Below, in pieces: positions 50,346 through 55,160 of a DNA stretch of 55,160 nt; position 1 is the first letter of the stretch; each line of letters opens with the position of its first letter. The translations under genes were made by a program, and so were the position numbers. The DNA comes from DATKCA01 sp035544675 (GTDB lineage: Bacteria > Acidobacteriota > Thermoanaerobaculia > Gp7-AA8), in assembly GCA_035544675.1 (NCBI GenBank), contig DATKCA010000002.1, positions 1-55,160 of the forward strand. Reading direction: 5' to 3'. A model generated the notes under the pieces. The model was not told the DNA's origin. It worked only from the letters and a program-made list of their open reading frames with translations, and did not search any database.

Positions 50346-51493
50346 CTGGCTGTGACCTCGACGCGCAGCGGCGTCCTGACCCGCCTCGTCCACTCCTCTA
50401 CCGCCCGGTCGAAGTCGGCCACCGTGGGGAAGTCCCCGCGATCCCACCCCGACCCCACCCAATAGCGCGCCGGCGGCCGTGCCACGATGAGCTGATTGCC
50501 ATCGGCCTCCACGGCATCGACGACCGACGACGGATCGAAGACGATCGCACAGCCGAACTGGCCGTTGTCCCTGGCCACCGGCCCCCACGTCCGGGCCCAC
50601 CCGGCGCCGCGCTCCACGCGGATGTTCGCCGCGGGCTCCTTCTTCAACCCGGCCGCGTACACGGCCTGGCCGTCCACCTCGTACCGGCTTTCGAAGCGGT
50701 TGAAGTTCTGACCTGCGTCGAGCGTGATCCGTTTGGTCTCCGATCGGACCAGCGGCGCATCCCAGACCGGGTATCTCAGCTCGAAGACGAGGCGGATCGG
50801 GCCGTTGGCCAGGACGCGCGACTCGCGGAAGTTCTTCGACACGACGAGCTTCCCGTCGCGCCACAGGCCGCTGCCGCCACAGCCGCGACTCCTTCCGGCC
50901 GAGAAGAAGTCGGCGCCTTCGCCGTTGTCGCGGTGATAGTCGTCGGCCATGTACCAGTCGTTGATGACCAGGCGCCGCGTCTTCTTCAGCCAGACGTCGA
51001 CGGTGCTCGAGGTCAGAGGCTCCCGCTGCCAGGTCTCCAGCGCCGCTCCGTACATGCGGTGGGCGACCCGGTCGTTCTCCCACGCGAAGTCGTCGAACCG
51101 CTCGCGGTTGAACCGGCCGTACACGCGGAAGTCTTCTTTGCGATAGACCCGCGGCTCGCCCAGCCGGACCTCGAGAGTCCGGCTGCTCTTCGCAGCGATG
51201 TCCGTCTGGAAGATCAGGCTCTCGGGTTTGCCGTCGCCATCGAGGTCGAGCGCCTGGGTCAGAACCTCACGCCCGCCGTCGAACACGCGCATGCGCGTCA
51301 GGTCGGCGCCCAGCGGCGCGAGCTGGGCGGCGGTCAGCTCGACCGTCTCGGACGGCCGCGCCATCTCCAGGTCGTTGTGAACCGCCACCTGCAGAGACGC
51401 GGAAGCGCCGGTGAGGGCACCGGCGCTCCACAGAACTGCGATGAGAATCAGCGGCAACCTAGAAGGTGAGCCTGCCACCGATCTGAATGTCAC
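50342..51493 (-). CDS. DUF4861-family protein, secreted
   Basis: A 383-residue protein. A signal peptide spans about 13-33 (LPLILIAVLWSAGALTGASA). The DUF4861 body shows VAVHNDLEMARPSETVELTA, DLDGDGKPESLIFQTDIAAK, RFDDFAWENDRVAHRMYGAA, VINDWYMADDYHRDNGEGAD, SRGCGGSGLWRDGKLVVSKN and ARYWVGSGWDRGDFPTVADF. The family is common in pectin and other polysaccharide loci; conserved W, D, H and Y residues suggest an enzyme, but I know of no settled reaction for it. Start is uncertain: ATG 51493 lies 35 bases inside the receptor gene, and GTG 51478 or TTG 51454 are alternatives. A hairpin repeat encodes residues about 20-30. Confidence 0.85.
   Translation of the reverse strand: MTFRSVAGSPSRLPLILIAVLWSAGALTGASASLQVAVHNDLEMARPSETVELTAAQLAPLGADLTRMRVFDGGREVLTQALDLDGDGKPESLIFQTDIAAKSSRTLEVRLGEPRVYRKEDFRVYGRFNRERFDDFAWENDRVAHRMYGAALETWQREPLTSSTVDVWLKKTRRLVINDWYMADDYHRDNGEGADFFSAGRSRGCGGSGLWRDGKLVVSKNFRESRVLANGPIRLVFELRYPVWDAPLVRSETKRITLDAGQNFNRFESRYEVDGQAVYAAGLKKEPAANIRVERGAGWARTWGPVARDNGQFGCAIVFDPSSVVDAVEADGNQLIVARPPARYWVGSGWDRGDFPTVADFDRAVEEWTRRVRTPLRVEVTAR
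51405..51433. repeat. REP-like hairpin unit inside the DUF4861 gene
   Basis: GCGCCGGTG (51405-51413) and CACCGGCGC (51418-51426) are perfect 9-base arms with an AGGG loop, followed by the flank TCCACAG. This is the cleanest single copy. It is read in frame as LWSAGALTGA within the signal peptide of the DUF4861 protein. Confidence 0.75.
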
Positions 51494-54400
51494 GCGGGTT
51501 GTTCCTATCCTGGTTGACGAGTCCGAAGCTCGCGTTGGTCGGGACGACGTTCGGATTCCACAGCACAGTGTAGTTGAGCGCGTTGATGGCCTCGATGCGC
51601 AGCTGAAACCGCATCGATCCCGGCAACGCGAAGTTCTTGTACACGCCGACGTCCATCAGGTGCAGGTCGTCGCTGCGCATCCCGTCGATCGTCGACGGGA
51701 AGCGGCGCACGGTGTTGCCCATGACCAGGCGCGGGTCTGTGCGACCGGTGCCGCCCGGGATGAAGAAGCCGGAGGTGTCCCACGCCGCGCAGTCCAGCCC
51801 GGCGATGCCGCCACCGGAGCAGTTGCCGCCGATGTTCGATCGCAGATCATGCGGATTGCGGGAGGGGTCGTAATAGATGTTGTTGTTGAACAGCAGAGGG
51901 AAGCCGCTCTGGTACTGATACGTCATGCTCGTGGTCCAGCCGCCGAGCAGCGCATTCGTGAGACCGCCCCAGTTCGAGCCCCAGCGGCGCCCATCGCCGA
52001 AGGGCAGCGCGAGGGTGGCCCCCACGGTGAAGCGGTTCGGGCGATCGTTCGGTGAGATGCGGTCCTCCAGCACGCCGTTGGAAGGGTTGAGGAAGAACAG
52101 CTTGTCGCGGGCGCGTGAGCGCGTGTACGTCGTCAGCAGCGAGTTTCCGCCGCTGAAGCGCTTCTCCACCCGGATCGTTCCGGCCTGATACTCGTCGGAG
52201 CCGCGGTACTCCTCCGTCACGATGCTGAGGAACTGCGGGAACGGGCGGAGCAGCTGCGAGCGCGCCACCGTGTTGCCGTTGATGCCCGTGCCGGGAAGCA
52301 TTCCGCGGAACGGATTGGAGACCGTCCCGCTGAGCAACGCCTCATTGGCGGTGTCGCGCTGGGTGGCCGTCGACAGGTACTCGAAGGGGATGCCGTTGAT
52401 CTCGCGGCGGACCGGGAGGTTGCGCCCCTTCGAGTTGACGTAGAACAGCTCGACGAGCCAGCCCCGCGCCACCTCGCGCTGCGCGCCGAGCTGCCAGCGC
52501 GTGTAGTACGGGACTTCCCGCTCCGACGGAACGACCGTGCCGATGTTGAGACCGAGACCGGTGGCCGCGCCACGCGAGGACCCCGGAGGCGGAGTGAGCT
52601 GCCCCGATGGAATGGGGTTGCTCAGATCGGTCAGGAAGATGCCGCCGTTGTTCTCCGTGGTGATGATGCCCGTCGGCTGCGAGAAGCCGAGCTGATTCCC
52701 GGCGTCGAAGTAGTACTGGTAGCTGAACAGGCCGGCGCCGCCGCGGAGCACCGTCTTCTCGTTGAGCAGATACGAGAAGCCGAGGCGCGGCATGATCTTG
52801 TCCATGTCGTTGTAGATCGCGCCGTCGGCGAACTGCAGTCCCCCCCGGACCGCGAACTGGCCCACCGGGATCTGGGGAATGGGGTTCGCCGCATAGTTGG
52901 CCAGCGCCGCCGCCTCGATCGGGCTGCTGATCGTCCGGTCGAAGCCGCCGAGGTTCCGGTCGTCGGACTCGGTGAGGGCGCGGTCGTATTCGAAGCGCAG
53001 GCCCATGTTCAGCGTCAGCCGGTCGTTGACGTGCCAGTCGTCCTGGAGGAACAGGGCGTGGCTGTCCTGCCGGTAGTCGGCATCGGCCGCGATCTCGAAC
53101 TGGCTCGACGTGCTGCCCGGGCTGGCCACGGTGTTCGTGGCGGTCGTGGGAATGCCGAGGAGGAACTGCGCCCATGACTGGGCCAGGATGTTCTGGGCCG
53201 CGGAGTTGTTCAGCCGTGTGTAGGTGCCGGCGAAGTGGTACCGGCCGGCGCCGTACGCCGAGGGCTGGATCTCCCACTGCTGCCGGCGCAGCTCGTAGCC
53301 GCCTTTCAGCGAGTGCGCGCGCCACAGCCAGCTCGCCGTCGGCACGAAGGAGAGGTTCTGGAACGGGCGGTCGAAGCCGAGCCCGAAATCGCTGCGCTGC
53401 GAGCCGAGCGATGCGATCCGCGAGTTCGAGTTCGTGGTGCTGAACCCGCCGAACGTGATGAACGGGAGGTACTGGTATCCGTTCATCAGAGCGACGGTCT
53501 CGGCCGAGAAGCCGAGCGTGGCCGGATCGAACTCCTGCGCCGCTTCGCGCCACTCGCTGAACTTCGACCACGACGAGATCACGTCGAACACGAGGTTGTT
53601 CGCCATCACGGACGTGAGACCGAGCGTCACGCCGGTGTTGCTGCGGAAGTCGAAGCCGTGCGTGACTTCGAATCCGTTGATGGCTCCCTCACCGGTTGCG
53701 TTCGCGGCGCCCTTGGCCCAGTTGTAGCGGTCTTCCTCGCGCTTGTTCCAGTAGCCGTTGGCGAAGAGGCGGTTGCTGCCGTTGAAGTTGTGGTCGATCC
53801 GTCCGAGCAGCGCGTTGTAGTCGTATGGGCGCGGCTGGTTCGTGAAGTAGTTGTTCTCCAGTCCGGGGCGGTTCGCCTCGGGATAGTAGGAGGCGTAGGC
53901 CCTGGCGATGGGGTGGATGCGGTCCGCCGGAATGATGTTGCCGGGGAACGGCTGGCGCGTGTTGGTCGAGCCGGTCGCGGTCCGCGGGTCGTAGATGACG
54001 ACGCCCGGCAGCCACTCGGACAGGTCGCCGGCCCGCATCTTCGCGGTGGGAACCGTGTAGCTGGCCGGCTCGGGCTGCACGTCTTTCAGGCGCTCGAACG
54101 ACACCATGAAGAACGTGCGGTCGCGAACGATGGGGCCCGAGAGCATGCCGGTGTAGCGGTTGTAGTCGCGCGTCGGCTTCTCGCTGCCGGCCCGCTCGCT
54201 GAGCAGCGGAGTGGCGGCCCGGCTGTCGCTGCGGTTGAACGCCGCCAGCGTCCCCAGGAACTCGTTCGTGCCGCTCTTCAGGGCCAGGTTGACGGATGCG
54301 CCGGCGGTGTGACCGGCCTGCGCGTCGAACGAGTTCGTCAGGACCTTGAACTCGGCAATGGCCACGGACGGCGGAGAGAAGCCGACCACACCGGAGTTGT

Positions 54401-55040
54401 TGCCGGGACTCGTGTTGTTCGGAGAGACGCGGTTCGGCGCGCCGTCGAGCGTGAAGTCGTTGCCTCCCAGCGCTCCGTTGGCGACGATTCCGGACAGGCC
54501 GGCGTTGTCCATGGGCCGGGAAAAGTGCAGATCGGACGTGTCGGACACGCCGGGCGCCAGACGCGTCAGCATGTAGGCCGTGCCGTCGCCGAGCGGAAGC
54601 TGCTCGATCTGATTGCTGTCGATGATCTGCCCGGTCGAGGCGGAGTTCGTGTCCAGCACCGGCACCGACGCCGTCACGGAGATCACCTCCGACATCCCGC
54701 CCGCCTCCATGACGAAGTCGGCCGTGATGTTCTCGCTGATCCGGACCACGATGTCACGGCGCACCGCCGTCTTCAGCCCTTCCAGCTGAGCCTCCGCCCT
54801 GTAGGAGCCGGAGAGCAGGAACGGGACGCGGTAGAACCCCTTGGCGTCCGTGACGGTGGTGCTGGCGATGTTGGTCGCAGCGTTGGTGACGGTGACTGTC
54901 ACGCCGGGCAGGACACCGCCGGTGGAGTCGGTCACGGTTCCGCTGATGGTGCCGCGGAAATCCTGGGCAGACATTGGAAGAGTGAAAAGCAGCGCACAGG
55001 CGCTGAGCACCGCACACAGCAGGCTGATTCGACGGTTCAT
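51459..55040 (-). CDS. TonB-dependent receptor with N-terminal carboxypeptidase-regulatory-like domain
   Basis: A 1,193-residue outer-membrane protein. A signal peptide covers about 1-26 (LLCAVLSACALLFTLPMSAQ). The carboxypeptidase-regulatory-like domain (about 27-115) has GTISGTVTDSTGGVLPGVTV, followed by a TonB-box-like VISVTASVPVLDT, the plug (about 125-240, QIEQLPLGDGTAYMLTRLAP) and a large barrel ending RDIQIGGRLTF with the terminal Phe. This oversized type without a SusD partner is characteristic of Acidobacteriota. It heads the six-gene pectin operon and should import pectin oligosaccharides or present them to the surface. GAAGGAG lies 6 bases before the ATG. Confidence 0.94.
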   Translation of the reverse strand: MNRRISLLCAVLSACALLFTLPMSAQDFRGTISGTVTDSTGGVLPGVTVTVTNAATNIASTTVTDAKGFYRVPFLLSGSYRAEAQLEGLKTAVRRDIVVRISENITADFVMEAGGMSEVISVTASVPVLDTNSASTGQIIDSNQIEQLPLGDGTAYMLTRLAPGVSDTSDLHFSRPMDNAGLSGIVANGALGGNDFTLDGAPNRVSPNNTSPGNNSGVVGFSPPSVAIAEFKVLTNSFDAQAGHTAGASVNLALKSGTNEFLGTLAAFNRSDSRAATPLLSERAGSEKPTRDYNRYTGMLSGPIVRDRTFFMVSFERLKDVQPEPASYTVPTAKMRAGDLSEWLPGVVIYDPRTATGSTNTRQPFPGNIIPADRIHPIARAYASYYPEANRPGLENNYFTNQPRPYDYNALLGRIDHNFNGSNRLFANGYWNKREEDRYNWAKGAANATGEGAINGFEVTHGFDFRSNTGVTLGLTSVMANNLVFDVISSWSKFSEWREAAQEFDPATLGFSAETVALMNGYQYLPFITFGGFSTTNSNSRIASLGSQRSDFGLGFDRPFQNLSFVPTASWLWRAHSLKGGYELRRQQWEIQPSAYGAGRYHFAGTYTRLNNSAAQNILAQSWAQFLLGIPTTATNTVASPGSTSSQFEIAADADYRQDSHALFLQDDWHVNDRLTLNMGLRFEYDRALTESDDRNLGGFDRTISSPIEAAALANYAANPIPQIPVGQFAVRGGLQFADGAIYNDMDKIMPRLGFSYLLNEKTVLRGGAGLFSYQYYFDAGNQLGFSQPTGIITTENNGGIFLTDLSNPIPSGQLTPPPGSSRGAATGLGLNIGTVVPSEREVPYYTRWQLGAQREVARGWLVELFYVNSKGRNLPVRREINGIPFEYLSTATQRDTANEALLSGTVSNPFRGMLPGTGINGNTVARSQLLRPFPQFLSIVTEEYRGSDEYQAGTIRVEKRFSGGNSLLTTYTRSRARDKLFFLNPSNGVLEDRISPNDRPNRFTVGATLALPFGDGRRWGSNWGGLTNALLGGWTTSMTYQYQSGFPLLFNNNIYYDPSRNPHDLRSNIGGNCSGGGIAGLDCAAWDTSGFFIPGGTGRTDPRLVMGNTVRRFPSTIDGMRSDDLHLMDVGVYKNFALPGSMRFQLRIEAINALNYTVLWNPNVVPTNASFGLVNQDRNNPRDIQIGGRLTF

Positions 55041-55112
55041 TGCTTCTCCTTCGGCCGTAGACGTGGGGGCAAGTCTGATCGGGGCAATGAGTACGCTGGA
55101 AAGTGCGTTCGT

Positions 55113-55156
55113 GTTATATGACCACCTGCACATGCGAGTCAAGCCTTGTATGACCA
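55113..55156 (-). promoter_or_regulatory. Promoter with two TGGTCATA sites ahead of the pectin operon
   Basis: On the minus strand TTGACT (55137-55142) and TATAAC (55113-55118), 18 bases apart, are a strong-looking promoter. TATGACCA (TGGTCATA on the minus strand) occurs at 55117-55124, overlapping the -10, and at 55149-55156, just upstream of the -35. The outer copy reads TTGGTCATACAA, close to the TGGTCAAACCA site of the regulator's own promoter. Confidence 0.65.
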
Positions 55157-55160
55157 ATTT

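Noticed and set aside
48843..51083. A 746-codon version of the GH28 gene starting at 51083
   Set aside because: The first ~246 codons are a shadow of the DUF4861 gene. The RR signal peptide and ATGA overlap at 50345 give the true start.
53235..55121. A 628-codon plus-strand frame opposite the large TonB receptor
   Set aside because: Antisense of a clear receptor with signal peptide, plug and barrel. The shadow has no recognisable domain.

Overview
The window looks like chromosomal DNA of a high-GC Gram-negative bacterium, most probably an Acidobacteriota member. The main pointers are a ~1,190-residue TonB-dependent receptor with an N-terminal carboxypeptidase-regulatory-like domain, an ankyrin/LRR giant protein, a sortase paired with an LPxTA-like substrate, and strong use of G/C at third codon positions. 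This assignment is inference; there is no rRNA or other marker gene. No tRNA, rRNA, CRISPR array, transposase or phage gene was seen. Genes are tightly packed and no gap without a gene exceeds about 250 bases.

Layout. 1-6.1 kb: end of an unknown gene, a DUF2834 membrane protein and an XRE/MmyB-type regulator, an unknown conserved protein, a LytTR response regulator with its LytS-like kinase, and a secreted alpha/beta hydrolase. 6.2-11.4 kb: a 1,174-residue ankyrin plus leucine-rich-repeat protein with a Phd/VapC-type toxin-antitoxin module on each side. 11.5-20.4 kb: a four-carbon acid-sugar (tetronate) locus. A minus-strand five-gene chain (3-oxo-tetronate kinase, decarboxylase aldolase, ABM protein, isopropylmalate/tartrate dehydrogenase-family enzyme, sodium:solute symporter) is joined throughout by 4-base overlaps. 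Divergent from it are an SMP-30 lactonase, a GntR regulator, a perfect 13+13 operator overlapping a promoter, and a TonB-dependent receptor. 20.5-25.5 kb: a dihydroorotate-dehydrogenase-like protein and a single-chain pyruvate:ferredoxin oxidoreductase, then a YtxH-like small protein with a clear terminator.

25.6-34.6 kb: a ten-gene MoxR operon (DUF4129, DUF4350, MoxR ATPase, DUF58, SpoIIM, RDD). It is bracketed by small zinc-ribbon membrane proteins, and most of its genes overlap and start with TTG or GTG. 34.6-37.6 kb: a CBS-pair protein, an EamA transporter, and a secreted protein with a C-terminal sorting signal followed by its likely dedicated sortase.

37.6-55.0 kb: a pectin/rhamnogalacturonan utilisation locus. 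It has a three-enzyme fusion (GH43 + CE12-like esterase + GH105), a FadR-type regulator heading SDR, fuconate-dehydratase-like enzyme, uxaC and kduD, and an opposing six-gene operon (TonB receptor, DUF4861, GH28, KduI/IolB-like, kdgK, eda). Together these would hydrolyse pectin outside or at the cell surface and convert saturated and unsaturated uronates to 2-keto-3-deoxygluconate, then to pyruvate and glyceraldehyde 3-phosphate. TGGTCA-containing sites occur at the promoters on both sides of the locus and define a candidate regulon.

Across the whole window runs a family of short GC-rich hairpin repeats (core GCGCCGGTG-AGGR-CACCGGCGC, flanked by TCCACAG). They occur between genes and, in frame, inside coding regions, notably at signal-peptide ends and a domain linker.
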